From NCBI GenBank assembly GCA_016791425.1, contig JAEUMQ010000007.1:248001-312000 (forward strand): DNA of 64,000 nt, given 5' to 3'. The stretch is from Hyphomonadaceae bacterium. GTDB lineage: Bacteria > Pseudomonadota > Alphaproteobacteria > Caulobacterales > Aquidulcibacteraceae. Below are positions 19,402 through 29,064 of this stretch, in pieces. The notes under the pieces are model-generated. The model saw only the letters and a program-made list of their open reading frames with translations. It was not told where the DNA came from and did no database searches. Made by a program: the position numbers and the translations under genes. Numbering within the stretch: the stretch's first letter is position 1; every line of letters begins with the position of its first letter.

Positions 19402-19933
19402 CTTCCCACTCTGTTCGCGAAATCCGCCATACGACATGCGGCAGCCCCACATGCAGCGTGCGTTCGGCCGGCTTCATCCCCAACCGCATCGCCACGCCCT
19501 GCGAGCCCTTGTTGTCGACATGGATGAGGCTCATCACCCCATCGATGCCCTGCGTCGCGAACGCCCAATCGCCGGCCGCGCGCGCCGCCTCGGTGGCGTA
19601 GCCCTTGCCCCAGAAGCGCCGGTCGAGCCCCCAGCCCAGCTCGAACCCGAGCCACCCTTCGGGCTTCCACGGGCCGACGCGCCCGCAGAACGCGCCCGTC
19701 GCCTTCTCCTCCACCACGAACATCCCGCACCCGAGCATCGCCCAATGCCCGACCAGCATCGACATGCCGCGCCACGCCGCCGCTCTGTCCGGCGGTTGCT
19801 GATCCGCCGTGAGAAACCGCGCGACATCGGGCTCCGCCATCATCGCGGCGAACGGCTCGAAATCCTCCACGCGCCAGCCGCGCAGGACGAGCCGCTCGGT
19901 CTCCAACCGCGGGATCTGCCTCACATCGAACAT
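19379..19933 (-). CDS. GNAT-family N-acetyltransferase (RimJ/RimL type)
   Basis: This 184-residue acetyltransferase begins with IPRLETERLVLRGWRVEDF, the N-terminal signature of the RimJ/RimL branch. A WLGFELGWGLDRRFWGKGYATEAARA block near residue 100 follows, holding the acetyl-CoA pyrophosphate loop (RRFWGKGYA). The start MFDVRQ was chosen because upstream in-frame sequence is not conserved. Substrates of this branch range from ribosomal protein N-termini to small molecules and cannot be assigned here. Two further GNAT genes of the same branch lie within 1.5 kb. Its 3' end overlaps that of the LytTR gene on the other strand. Confidence 0.9.
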   Translation of the reverse strand: MFDVRQIPRLETERLVLRGWRVEDFEPFAAMMAEPDVARFLTADQQPPDRAAAWRGMSMLVGHWAMLGCGMFVVEEKATGAFCGRVGPWKPEGWLGFELGWGLDRRFWGKGYATEAARAAGDWAFATQGIDGVMSLIHVDNKGSQGVAMRLGMKPAERTLHVGLPHVVWRISRTEWEARTSPRP

Positions 19934-20114
19934 GGAGTCGCGCGTAAGCCCCTTCGCCCGACGTGTGAAGCCGGTTTCCTCAGAGCCGCGTCCGACCACG
20001 GCGCACGCCACGAGCATTGCGGCTCGCACGATCATACGCGTCTCCCGCCTTCGTTTCGAACGTGTTCATTGCTAAGACGCGCGGACCGGGCCAATTCCGA
20101 CAAGGAGCCGCAAA

Positions 20115-20804
20115 ATGGCGTTCCAGGGCTTCTCCAAGGACTTCTTCAAGTTCTTCCGCGACCTGAAGAGGAACAACGACCGCGCCTGGTTCGAGGCTGA
20201 GAAGCCGCGCTTCAAGGACGTGGTTCAGGCCGAGCTCTCCGACTTCATCGCCGCGCTCGCGCCGCACCTCGCCAAAGTGAGCCCGCACTTCCGCGCCGAC
20301 CCGCGCCCCAACGGCGGCTCGATGTTCCGCATCTATCGCGACGTGCGCTTCGCCAAGGACAAGAGCCCCTACAAGACCCACGCCGCGGCCCAGTTCCGCC
20401 ACGATGCCGGCAAGGATGTCCACGCCCCCGGCTACTATCTCCACTTGGAGCCCGGCCGCATCTTCTTCGGCGGCGGCATGTGGATGCCCGAGCCGCCCAC
20501 GCTGCAGAAAGTCCGTACACGGATCTCCGAACGCCCCGCCGACTGGAAGAAGACGCGCGCCGCCGTCGAGAAGGCTTTCGGCGGCCTCTCCCACGATGAT
20601 GAGGCCCTGACCCGTCCGCCACGCGGCTTCGACGCCGAACACCCGTTCATCGACGACATCAAGCGCAAGAGCTTCTTCGTCGGCGTCGAGACCAACGAAG
20701 CGGCCGCCATGTCCCCCGCCTTCGTCAAGGACGTCGCCAAGGCCTATGCCGGCGCCGCGCCGTTGATGAAATTCCTCTGCGACGCAGCCGGCGCGAAATA
20801 CTGA
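20115..20804 (+). CDS. DUF2461 / TIGR02453-family protein
   Basis: This 229-residue cytoplasmic protein of a widespread uncharacterised family shows FLRDLKRNNDRAWFEA-like opening sequence (here FFRDLKRNNDRAWFEAEK, residues 12-29). The strongly conserved block MFRIYRDVRFAKDKSPYKTH lies near residue 72, and GYYLHLEPGRIFFGGGMW near 108. No catalytic role is established for the family. It is alone on the plus strand between GNAT genes on the minus strand. Its 3' gap holds a GC-rich repeat shared with another gap at 33495-33543. Confidence 0.9.
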   Translation: MAFQGFSKDFFKFFRDLKRNNDRAWFEAEKPRFKDVVQAELSDFIAALAPHLAKVSPHFRADPRPNGGSMFRIYRDVRFAKDKSPYKTHAAAQFRHDAGKDVHAPGYYLHLEPGRIFFGGGMWMPEPPTLQKVRTRISERPADWKKTRAAVEKAFGGLSHDDEALTRPPRGFDAEHPFIDDIKRKSFFVGVETNEAAAMSPAFVKDVAKAYAGAAPLMKFLCDAAGAKY

Positions 20805-20819
20805 GCGCCCGACGATTGG

Positions 20820-20864
20820 CGCCCCTCCGCTTCAAGGGGGCAGGGGGCGGCGTGAACCTCCGCC
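20820..20864. repeat. GC-rich intergenic repeat, second family, copy 1
   Basis: This lies in the convergent gap after the DUF2461 gene. It shares GGGGGCAGGGGG followed by an imperfect GTGAACCT with the copy at 33495-33543, and a C-rich left part CGCCCCTCC. Runs of C and G can pair. The role is unknown; position suggests a 3'-end element. Confidence 0.5.
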
Positions 20865-20877
20865 TACGGAGAAATTC

Positions 20878-21426
20878 TCATTGATGGCGGGCGCGCCATT
20901 CGTCGCGCGTCTGTCCGTAGATGTCGCATTCGAAGTGATAGGGCGCCGGCAGCTTGCCTTGTCCACGCAAGCTCGCGCCGAGCCGCTTCGCCAGCGCGAT
21001 CGACGCGACATTGTCCTTGTCGATGCAATGGATGATGTTAGTCCAGCCGAGCGTCTCGTACGCCCACTCCATCGCCGCAGCCGCGCCCTCGGCCGCATAG
21101 CCTTTGCCCTGCGCCGCGCGACTAAGGCCCCAGCCGACTTCCGGCCCCGGCCAGCCCCCCGCCTCGCCGCCCGGCCGCCACGGCCCTAAGCGACCGATCC
21201 AGCGCCCGCTTTCCTTCTCGATCACCGAGAACATCGAATAGCCAAGCAGCGCCCACGAACCCGTCAGCGCCGCCATCAGCCGCCACGCGCCGTCGCGCGG
21301 CGTCACGCCGCCGATGAACCGCATCGTGTCGTCCTCCGCGCCCATGCCCGCGAAACCGTCGAAGTCTTCTTGGATGGGCGGCCTCAGGATGAGCCGCGCC
21401 GTCTCGATCGTCGGCCCGATGCTCAT
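20878..21426 (-). CDS. GNAT-family N-acetyltransferase, tandem copy 2
   Basis: This 182-residue RimJ/RimL-type acetyltransferase begins MSIGPTIETARLILRPP. The GAEDDTMRFIGGV segment lies near residue 30, IGRLGPWRPGGEAGGWPG near 75, and the acetyl-CoA loop in LSRAAQGKGYAAEGAAAA near 98. It is a close paralogue of the protein at 21434-21988, whose stop lies 7 bp upstream of this start, so it arose by tandem duplication and is co-transcribed. The end sequence IYGQTRDEWRARHQ mirrors IYGQTREAWRAGRA in the copy. The substrate is unknown. Confidence 0.9.
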   Translation of the reverse strand: MSIGPTIETARLILRPPIQEDFDGFAGMGAEDDTMRFIGGVTPRDGAWRLMAALTGSWALLGYSMFSVIEKESGRWIGRLGPWRPGGEAGGWPGPEVGWGLSRAAQGKGYAAEGAAAAMEWAYETLGWTNIIHCIDKDNVASIALAKRLGASLRGQGKLPAPYHFECDIYGQTRDEWRARHQ

Positions 21427-21433
21427 GACGCCC

Positions 21434-21988
21434 TCACAGGCTCGCGCGCCCCGCGCGCCAAGCCTCGCGCGTCTGCCCATAGATATCGATCGTCAGGTCG
21501 ATCGGCGGCGGCACGTGCGCCTCCCGCAGCCGCATCGATCCGATCCGCTCCGCGAGCGCGATCGACGCCGCGTTCTTCGGATCGATGCAATGGATCACAT
21601 CCGTCCAGCCGAGCTGATCGAACGCCCAGTCGATCGCGGCGATCGCGCCCTCGCGCGCGAGCCCCTTGCCGTGCGCCGACGCCATGATCCCCCAGCCGAC
21701 TTCATTGCCCGGCCAGCCGCCTTGGACGCCGCCCGGGCGCCATGGACCCAGGCGGCCGATCCAGCGCCCGCTTTCCTTTTCGATCACCGAAAAGAATCCA
21801 AACCCCAGCAGCGCCCATGATCCGCGGATCGTCGCCATCTGCCGCCACGCGCCATCGCGCGGAACAACGCCGCCGATGAAGCGCATCGTCGCTTCCTCCG
21901 CGCACATCGCGGCGAAGCCGTCGAAATCTTCCTGCACCGGCGGCCTCAGGATGAGCCGCGCAGTCTCCAGCGTCGGTCCGTTGCTCAT
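21434..21988 (-). CDS. GNAT-family N-acetyltransferase, tandem copy 1
   Basis: This 184-residue acetyltransferase begins MSNGPTLETARLILRPPVQEDFDG, almost identical to its neighbour at 20878-21426. The shared blocks are RFIGGVVPRDGAWR near residue 36, GRLGPWRPGGVQGGWPG near 75, ASAHGKGLAREGAIAAIDWA near 98 and TDVIHCIDPKNAASIALAERIG near 125. It differs mainly in the loops between strands, which suggests diverging substrate choice. It begins 123 bp downstream of mdh on the same strand, with a perfect 11-bp inverted repeat in between. Confidence 0.9.
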   Translation of the reverse strand: MSNGPTLETARLILRPPVQEDFDGFAAMCAEEATMRFIGGVVPRDGAWRQMATIRGSWALLGFGFFSVIEKESGRWIGRLGPWRPGGVQGGWPGNEVGWGIMASAHGKGLAREGAIAAIDWAFDQLGWTDVIHCIDPKNAASIALAERIGSMRLREAHVPPPIDLTIDIYGQTREAWRAGRASL

Positions 21989-22051
21989 GCGCCGGTCTTT
22001 ACAGAGACGGCTCGCCCCCGTCATCCAGGGATCGACGCGCCTGAGGAGGCC

Positions 22052-22086
22052 GATATGCCGATATTTTTCCGTTTCATCGGCATATC
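22052..22086. repeat. Perfect 11-bp inverted repeat downstream of mdh
   Basis: GATATGCCGAT at 22052-22062 pairs with ATCGGCATATC at 22076-22086 around a 13-nt AT-rich loop. It lies between the mdh stop and the start of the tandem GNAT genes, all read on the minus strand. There is no T-run, so it may be an operator for the GNAT pair or a processing/attenuation hairpin rather than a classic terminator. Confidence 0.55.
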
Positions 22087-22111
22087 CGCCCGAAATGCCG
22101 ATGCCGTCGGG

Positions 22112-23113
<1,002 letters not shown>

Positions 23114-23172
23114 CTAGCGCTGTTTCACCGGCTCTGCACTAGCCGGAAAGGTCGCGGCGCTGTTCCCGGCGG

Positions 23173-23619
23173 TCAGCTGCGGCGCTTGCCCTTGCCGGCC
23201 GGCGGCGCCTCTTCGCGCGTCTCTTCCTCGGTCAGCGCCCGCACCAGGTCGAGCACCCGGCGGCGCACCTTCTGGTTCTTGATCGAAGCGAACATCGAAA
23301 CGAGCTGCAGCCCCTCCGGCGTGGAGATCGTCTCGTAGAGGAACGACTCGGCCGGATCTTCCGCCAATCCCCGGGCGCCGCGGCCCGGATTGATGCCTTC
23401 GAAGAAGTGCGCAACCGGCACGTCGAGCGAAGATGCTATATCAAACAATCGACTGGCCGCTATGCGGTTAACGCCTTTCTCGTACTTCTGGACCTGCTGG
23501 AAGGTGACCCCCAGCAGCTCCGCCAGACGCTCCTGGCTCATGTTCACTTCAAGCCGTCTCGTACGGACTTTTTGACCGATCCGCCGGTCGATGGCGTTCG
23601 CACTGCGTTCGTCAGACAT
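23173..23619 (-). CDS. XRE-family helix-turn-helix transcriptional regulator
   Basis: This 148-residue protein has an HTH_3 domain at about residues 15-70 (IGQKVRTRRLEVNMSQERLA, then LLGVTFQQVQKYEKGVNRI). A C-terminal helical part (about 85-130) contains a segment rich in Phe, Tyr and Glu, and the tail is basic (GKGKRRS). In many alphaproteobacteria a gene of this type follows lnt and precedes metK; here mdh follows instead. Its ATG overlaps the 3' end of lnt by 8 bp, so it is probably translated from the lnt message. Its regulatory targets are unknown. Confidence 0.92.
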   Translation of the reverse strand: MSDERSANAIDRRIGQKVRTRRLEVNMSQERLAELLGVTFQQVQKYEKGVNRIAASRLFDIASSLDVPVAHFFEGINPGRGARGLAEDPAESFLYETISTPEGLQLVSMFASIKNQKVRRRVLDLVRALTEEETREEAPPAGKGKRRS

Positions 23620-25303
23620 GTCTCGCGCCTCCAGCGCGCGGGCTCGCCAGATACACAAGAGAAACCGCAAATAAAACAAGCAACGTCAACAAGTTGCCCA
23701 ATCGGGAGTAGAGAGTTGGCGCAACTTCTCCAGGAAGTTGACTTTCCACTTCTCCGCCCTCGAGACCGGTTTTGACGACGGTTCGGCCGTAGGCGTCGAC
23801 GATAGCGGACACGCCGCCCGAGGCGGCGCGGGCCATCGGCAGCCCCTCTTCGATGGCTCGGTACCGCGCCATGTTATAGTGTTGGAAGGGCCCTGTTCCG
23901 CGCCCAAACCAAGCGTCATTTGTTATAGATATAAGCCAACCTGGGCGTTCCGCGCCACGCGGAACGAAGCCGGTGAAAATCGCCTCGTAACAGATCAGCA
24001 CCACCGCGCTCGGCGCCTCCGGAACGACCAGCCGCGTCGGTGGCGCCCCGGGAGTGAAACCAGCGCCGATTTGCTGCAGGGGCGCGATATTTGCGCTGCT
24101 CACCAGCCCCCACAACGGGATGAACTCGCCGAACGGCACGAGCCTGTTCTTGTCATAGATCTGTGCGATGCGCGGCTCGCCGCCGACGCCGTCGATCACG
24201 CCAGCGGAGTTGAAATATTGCATTTCGCCATTGGCGTTGAGCGCGCGTCGCGTGAACCCGATCACCAGCGCGCGATCGCCGAGCGCTTGTCCGATCGCGG
24301 CAAGGAATGCAGGGTTCTCCAGCGGCATGAAATTGACCGCCGGGATCGCCCCCTCGGGCCACACCACCACCTGCGCGCGACTGTCCTGCGGACGCCCCGC
24401 AACCGCTGCGTACCGCTCCAGAATCCTCCACTCCTGGTCGGGTAATCGCTGCCATTTGTCGCGCTGGGACACCCCGGCGTCAGCCACTCGGACGATCGGG
24501 CTCGCGCCTGGAACCGGGCTCGCCGCCTGCGCGAGTCGCTGCAACCCTGCGCCCCACGCAAGACCGATTCCCAGGGCCGCCGCCAAGATCGGCGCCAGCC
24601 GTCCCGCCCGGCCCGCGCCTTCGTCCGTCAGGCTTGCAGGCGTCGCCGCCGCCAGCGCGGTCAAAGTCGAGAGCCCGTAGATCCCGATATAGGCCGCCAG
24701 CTGCGACACCCCGCCGCCAGCGGGCCAGACATAGCCCACCAGATTCCACGGGAAGCCGCCGAACAGATGTCCGCGCGCGTATTCGGCTAACGAGAGCGTC
24801 AGCGCGAAGAGCGCCAGCCGTCCCCAGCCCGGCCGCCACAGCGGAACCGCGAGCGCGAAGGCCGGCGCCCAGAACAGCACCGACAATCCGCCACCCATCG
24901 CGAGCGTCGCGGGGATGCCCCACATCGGTCCCCAGGTGTCGGAATCCACCAAGAACGCAGAGCTGATCCAGTACGTCCCCGCCAGGAAATAGCCGAACCC
25001 GAACCAGAACGCGCGCGCGAACGCCGCACGCCGCCTCCGTCGCTCCGTAGCGATTGCATCGATCCGCCAGATGAAGATCGTGAACGCGACGGCGAGCGCC
25101 GGTACGAAATGGAACGGCGCCTGCGCGAGGACGCCAAACGCGCCAGCCGCGAAGTCGAGCGTCGCGCCGCGCCACCCACTTTGGGCGCCGATCCACGCAC
25201 GCACGTGCGCCACGCCGCCTGGGCGTGCGGGCGCGACCGTGGGTTCCCCCATTGCTGTCATATCTAAGGATTGGTTGCTGAGCCGATCGCTGCGAGGCGT
25301 CAA
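23612..25303 (-). CDS. lnt: Apolipoprotein N-acyltransferase
   Basis: This inner-membrane enzyme adds the third acyl chain to lipoproteins. The N-terminal half holds about six transmembrane helices. The C-terminal nitrilase-like domain has the catalytic triad in VVVWPEGAIP (Glu), YDKNRLVPFGEF (Lys) and VLICYEAIF (Cys). A final transmembrane helix is at the end. The frame opens with TTG at 25303 preceded by GAAGG and overlapping the corC stop as TTGA (563 residues). ATGs at 25261 or 25252 give about 549 or 546 residues but have weak ribosome sites. It is part of the operon ybeY-corC-lnt-XRE. A short AT-rich patch with ATA codons lies inside the catalytic domain. Confidence 0.95.
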   Translation of the reverse strand: MTPRSDRLSNQSLDMTAMGEPTVAPARPGGVAHVRAWIGAQSGWRGATLDFAAGAFGVLAQAPFHFVPALAVAFTIFIWRIDAIATERRRRRAAFARAFWFGFGYFLAGTYWISSAFLVDSDTWGPMWGIPATLAMGGGLSVLFWAPAFALAVPLWRPGWGRLALFALTLSLAEYARGHLFGGFPWNLVGYVWPAGGGVSQLAAYIGIYGLSTLTALAAATPASLTDEGAGRAGRLAPILAAALGIGLAWGAGLQRLAQAASPVPGASPIVRVADAGVSQRDKWQRLPDQEWRILERYAAVAGRPQDSRAQVVVWPEGAIPAVNFMPLENPAFLAAIGQALGDRALVIGFTRRALNANGEMQYFNSAGVIDGVGGEPRIAQIYDKNRLVPFGEFIPLWGLVSSANIAPLQQIGAGFTPGAPPTRLVVPEAPSAVVLICYEAIFTGFVPRGAERPGWLISITNDAWFGRGTGPFQHYNMARYRAIEEGLPMARAASGGVSAIVDAYGRTVVKTGLEGGEVESQLPGEVAPTLYSRLGNLLTLLVLFAVSLVYLASPRAGGARHV

Positions 25304-26205
25304 GCGCCGCCTTCAGTAGCCTTCTCGATTTCGCGCGCGGGCAGCACGCGAACGCGCTTCACGCGCCGCGGATCCGCATCGATGATTTCGACATCGAAGC
25401 CCGCCGGGTGGCGCAAAATCTCCCCGCGTTGCGGTACGCGCCCCGCCAACGCGGCCGCAAGCCCGCCCGCGGTGTCGTAATCATCCTCGTGGTCTTCAAG
25501 AGCCAAGCTGGCGCCGATCGCGGTCTCGAGCTTCTTGATCTCCGCCCGTCCGTCGGCCTCCACCACCCCGCCCGGCTTCACCTGCAGCAGCGCGCTTTCG
25601 ACATCGTGCTCGTCCTCGATTTGTCCAACAATTTGCTCGACGAGATCCTCCATCGACACGATGCCGTCCGTGCCGCCGTACTCGTCGACCACGAGCGCAA
25701 GATGAATGCGGCTCGCTTGCATCTTCAGGAACAGCGCCGCCAATTTCATGGATGCTGGAACGAAGAGGATCTCTCGCTTGAGCCGCGTCAGCGGTCGATC
25801 CGTCAGCTTCGTTTTCATCTCGCCATTGTCGTTCGGCGCCAGCTCCGACATCACGTCGCGCACGTGCACAAATCCCAAAGGATCATCGAGCGTGTCGCGA
25901 TAGATAGGCAGCCGCGAATGCTGGCTGTCGGAAAAGATCTGCACCGCTTCGCCCAGCGTGGCCGAGGCCTCCACGCCGACGATGTCGGCGCGCGGACGCA
26001 TCACGTCTTCCACCTTGAGGTCTGCGAACAGCGCCACCCGCACCTTCGCCGGATCGAGCTCCGTGACGCGCGCGTGCTCGTGCAGGTCCGCGACCGCTTC
26101 CTCCGCCGTTCCCGGCTTACGCTTGAGCAACCGCCGCGTGAACCGCCGCCACGCGGAAGGATGCGGTTGCGCGCCAGGTTCTGGAGGGTCGGCGCTATCA
26201 GGCAT
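25300..26205 (-). CDS. corC: CorC/HlyC-type protein with CBS pair and transporter-associated domain
   Basis: This 301-residue soluble protein has an N-terminal basic segment, two CBS domains (about residues 65-190, with MRPRADIVGVEA and VVDEYGGTDGIVSMEDLVEQIVG marking them) and a C-terminal CorC_HlyC domain (about 205-290). It lacks the DUF21 membrane domain, as is usual for the alphaproteobacterial form next to ybeY and lnt. Family members are thought to take part in Mg or Co efflux or heat tolerance, but the direct activity is uncertain. The start is the ATG in a TGATG overlap with the ybeY stop. Confidence 0.92.
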   Translation of the reverse strand: MPDSADPPEPGAQPHPSAWRRFTRRLLKRKPGTAEEAVADLHEHARVTELDPAKVRVALFADLKVEDVMRPRADIVGVEASATLGEAVQIFSDSQHSRLPIYRDTLDDPLGFVHVRDVMSELAPNDNGEMKTKLTDRPLTRLKREILFVPASMKLAALFLKMQASRIHLALVVDEYGGTDGIVSMEDLVEQIVGQIEDEHDVESALLQVKPGGVVEADGRAEIKKLETAIGASLALEDHEDDYDTAGGLAAALAGRVPQRGEILRHPAGFDVEIIDADPRRVKRVRVLPAREIEKATEGGA

Positions 26206-26666
26206 CACACGCGCTCCGCGGCATAGGGATCGGCGATCCCCAGCGACGCCAGGATCTCGCGCTCGCGCGCCTCCATCCGCTCGGCGTCCGCATCGTTCAT
26301 GTGATCATAGCCCAAAAGGTGAAGAAACCCATGCGTCAAGAGATGCGCCGCATGGTCGGCGAAGCGCTTTCCCTCCGTTTCGGCCTCCGCCGCGGTCACC
26401 TCGAACGCGATGGCGATGTCGCCCAGGAACGGCTCGGCAAAGGCGCCCGCCGGCGCCGGAAACGACAGCACATTGGTCGGCTTGTCGATGCCCCGGTGCG
26501 CCCGATTGAGCCGTGCAAGCTCGCCCGCATCCGCAAGCAGCACCGAGACATCGCCGCGCGCCTGCTCCGCGTGCGCCGCCGCCGCCAGCACGCGCGCGAC
26601 GAACGGCTCGGCCCCCGCCAGCGCCGCCTCCCACTTCGCATCCGCGATCAGCACGTCGCATAGCAT
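26205..26666 (-). CDS. ybeY: Endoribonuclease YbeY, rRNA maturation
   Basis: This 153-residue metallo-RNase acts in 16S rRNA 3'-end maturation and ribosome quality control. The zinc site reads HLLTHGFLHLLGYDH near residue 118, giving the H-x3-H-x5-H pattern with the family arginine-type substrate residues around NRAHRGIDKPTNVLSFP near 55. Its length fits the family. It starts in a TAATG overlap with phoH, and its stop overlaps the corC ATG as TGATG. It is therefore one of a chain of coupled genes from tsaB to lnt. Confidence 0.95.
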   Translation of the reverse strand: MLCDVLIADAKWEAALAGAEPFVARVLAAAAHAEQARGDVSVLLADAGELARLNRAHRGIDKPTNVLSFPAPAGAFAEPFLGDIAIAFEVTAAEAETEGKRFADHAAHLLTHGFLHLLGYDHMNDADAERMEAREREILASLGIADPYAAERV

Positions 26667-27691
26667 TACGCCGGCCCGTCTTCGTCCCGTTCATAGGCTT
26701 CCAGGATCCGCGCGACGATCCGGTGCCGCACCACGTCCTGCGTCGCGAACCGGACGACCTCCACCCCCGGCAGCCCCCCCAGGATGCCGAGCGCGTGCGC
26801 CAGCCCCGAAAGCTCCGCACGCGGAAGATCCGATTGCGAGGGATCGCCCGTCACCACCATGCGCGAGCCTTCGCCGAGCCGCGTCAGCACCATCTTCATT
26901 TGCAGTCGCGTGGCGTTCTGCGCTTCGTCCACGATCACGAACGCGTTCGACAGGGTGCGCCCGCGCATGAACGCCAGCGGCGCCACCTCGATCTGCCGCC
27001 GCTCGCGCCTGTTGCGCAAATCGGTTTCCCCCATCTGGCTGCGAAACGCGTCCCAGATGGGTTGCAGATAGGGATCGACCTTTTCAGCGAGATCGCCCGG
27101 CAGGTAGCCGAGCTTCTCGCCCGCCTCCACCGCCGGCCGCGTCACCACGATGCGATCGACCCGCTCCTGCCGCATCGCCTCCACCGCCGTCGCCACCGCG
27201 AGGAACGTCTTGCCCGTGCCCGCCGGTCCCACGCCGAAGATGAGATCGAGACTCTCGTCGCGCAGCGCCTCCACATAATGCAATTGCTTCGGCGTGCGCA
27301 GCGTCAAACCGCCGAGCTGCGGCAACCCTCGCCCATATTTGCCCGCATCGGGGATCTCGCCTTCGCTCGCCTCGGAGAACCTGACCGCCGCGAGCACGTC
27401 GCCTTCGCGGATGCGCCCCTTGAGCCGCGCCTGTTCCACGACCGTCTCGACGATCTTCACCGCGCGCTTCAGATCCTCCTCCGCTCCCGGCGCCGCATTG
27501 AGCACGATGTCGCTGCCCTGCGCGTCCACCTGCACCCGATACGTCGGCTGCGAGCGCGACGCGGTGCGGTCGCGGAACGCCTCCTGGATGATCGCCAGAT
27601 TGCGGTGCAGCGGTCCGCACACCGCCTGCGCCACCGCGGCATCGCCGAGCTTCATGACATGGACGAGGCTTTCCCCCGCGGTCGCGCTCAT
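26666..27691 (-). CDS. ybeZ: PhoH-family ATPase (YbeZ)
   Basis: This 341-residue P-loop ATPase has a Walker [12 protein letters not shown] near residue 145, Walker [10 protein letters not shown] near 232, and the downstream [12 protein letters not shown] block near 263. An N-terminal KH-like region (about 10-80) is present. PhoH/YbeZ proteins associate with YbeY and are thought to act in RNA metabolism as a helicase-like partner. The start was set at the ATG that overlaps the miaB stop as ATGA, followed by [16 protein letters not shown]; an upstream TTG in frame is inside miaB and less likely. Confidence 0.95.
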   Translation of the reverse strand: MSATAGESLVHVMKLGDAAVAQAVCGPLHRNLAIIQEAFRDRTASRSQPTYRVQVDAQGSDIVLNAAPGAEEDLKRAVKIVETVVEQARLKGRIREGDVLAAVRFSEASEGEIPDAGKYGRGLPQLGGLTLRTPKQLHYVEALRDESLDLIFGVGPAGTGKTFLAVATAVEAMRQERVDRIVVTRPAVEAGEKLGYLPGDLAEKVDPYLQPIWDAFRSQMGETDLRNRRERRQIEVAPLAFMRGRTLSNAFVIVDEAQNATRLQMKMVLTRLGEGSRMVVTGDPSQSDLPRAELSGLAHALGILGGLPGVEVVRFATQDVVRHRIVARILEAYERDEDGPA

Positions 27692-29064
27692 GCCGCGGCC
27701 TCGTTCGGCGCGCGCGCCGCCAGGCTGTTCTGCGACGCCGCCTCGATCCGCACACTGACGATTTCCCCCGTCAGGCGCCCCGGATCCCCGACGCCGCAAT
27801 CGAAATGCACCGCCTGCAGGTACGGGCTGCGCCCATGCGCCTGTCCCGGCCTTCGCCCCCGCCCCGCCACGAGCACCGGCAGCACGCGCCCGATCTGCGC
27901 CTCATTGAACATCCGCTGCTGCGCGTTGAGCACGCCCTGCAGCCGCGCCAGCCGCTCGGCCTTGGCATCCTCGCCAACCTGTCCCTGCATCGACGCAGCG
28001 GGCGTTCCGGGCCGGCGCGAATACTTGAACGAGAACGCCGAGGCGAAGCCCACTTCGCGCACCAGCGCCATCGTCTCCTCGAACTCGGCGTCCCGTTCGC
28101 CGGGAAAGCCCACGATGATGTCGGTGGACATCGCGATGTCCGGCCGCGCCGCCCGCAGCTTCTCGATGATCCGCAGATAATCGTCCGCCGTGTGCTTCCG
28201 GTTCATCGCCTTCAGGATCCGCGTCGAGCCCGACTGCACCGGCAGATGCAGCTGCGGCATGAGCTTGGGCTCTTCGCCATGCGCGGCGATCAGCGCATCG
28301 CTCATTTCCAGCGGATGGCTCGTCGTGTAGCGAATGCGCGCCACTGTTTCGATCTTGGCGACCTCGCCGATCAGCTCCGCCAGATCCATGCCGCCATGAT
28401 AGGCGTTCACGTTCTGCCCGATGAGCGTGATCTCGCGCACGCCCTGCGCCGCCAGCGCTCGCGCCTCCGCAAGCACCGCCTCCGCCGGCCGCGAATACTC
28501 CGCGCCGCGCGTATAGGGCACCACGCAGAACGTGCAGAACTTGTCGCAGCCCTCCTGCACCGAGAGGAACGCGGAGACGCCGTCCGCACGCCGCTCCGGC
28601 AGTGCGTCGAACTTTTCCTCCGCGGTGAATTCCGCCGTCAGCGCCACGCCCTTCGCCCGCGCGGCGCGCGCGATGAGCTCGGGCAGCTTGTGCAGCGATT
28701 GCGGCCCGACCACGAGATCCACTGCCGGCGCACGGCGCGCGATCTCTTCGCCCTCGGCCTGCGCCACGCACCCCGCCACCGCGATGGAGAGATCGCGCCC
28801 TTCCGCCCGGCGCGCCTCCTTGATCAGGCGCAATCGTCCGATCTCGGAATAGACCTTCTCGGTCGCCTTCTCGCGGATATGGCAGGTGTTGAGGATGACG
28901 AGATCGGCCTCTTCCGGCGTCGCGGCCTGCGCATACCCCAGCGGCCGCAGCACGTCGGCCATGCGCTCCGAATCGTACAGATTCATTTGGCAGCCATAGG
29001 TCTCGATATAGAGGCCCTTCGGACCATTGATCGAGCCCGCGCGCCTTTGCTCGGCGTCGCTCAT
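27688..29064 (-). CDS. miaB: tRNA-2-methylthio-N6-dimethylallyladenosine synthase
   Basis: This 458-residue radical-SAM methylthiotransferase modifies A37 of tRNAs that read UNN codons. The N-terminal UPF0004 domain holds three cluster cysteines in [21 protein letters not shown] and [10 protein letters not shown] (about residues 20-95). The radical-SAM cluster is [15 protein letters not shown] near 162. A TRAM domain closes the protein (about 385-445). All six cysteines are present. It overlaps fur at its start (ATGA) and phoH at its end (ATGA). The protein needs Fe-S cluster supply, which makes its position close to nfuA and fur functionally sensible. Confidence 0.97.
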   Translation of the reverse strand: MSDAEQRRAGSINGPKGLYIETYGCQMNLYDSERMADVLRPLGYAQAATPEEADLVILNTCHIREKATEKVYSEIGRLRLIKEARRAEGRDLSIAVAGCVAQAEGEEIARRAPAVDLVVGPQSLHKLPELIARAARAKGVALTAEFTAEEKFDALPERRADGVSAFLSVQEGCDKFCTFCVVPYTRGAEYSRPAEAVLAEARALAAQGVREITLIGQNVNAYHGGMDLAELIGEVAKIETVARIRYTTSHPLEMSDALIAAHGEEPKLMPQLHLPVQSGSTRILKAMNRKHTADDYLRIIEKLRAARPDIAMSTDIIVGFPGERDAEFEETMALVREVGFASAFSFKYSRRPGTPAASMQGQVGEDAKAERLARLQGVLNAQQRMFNEAQIGRVLPVLVAGRGRRPGQAHGRSPYLQAVHFDCGVGDPGRLTGEIVSVRIEAASQNSLAARAPNEAAA

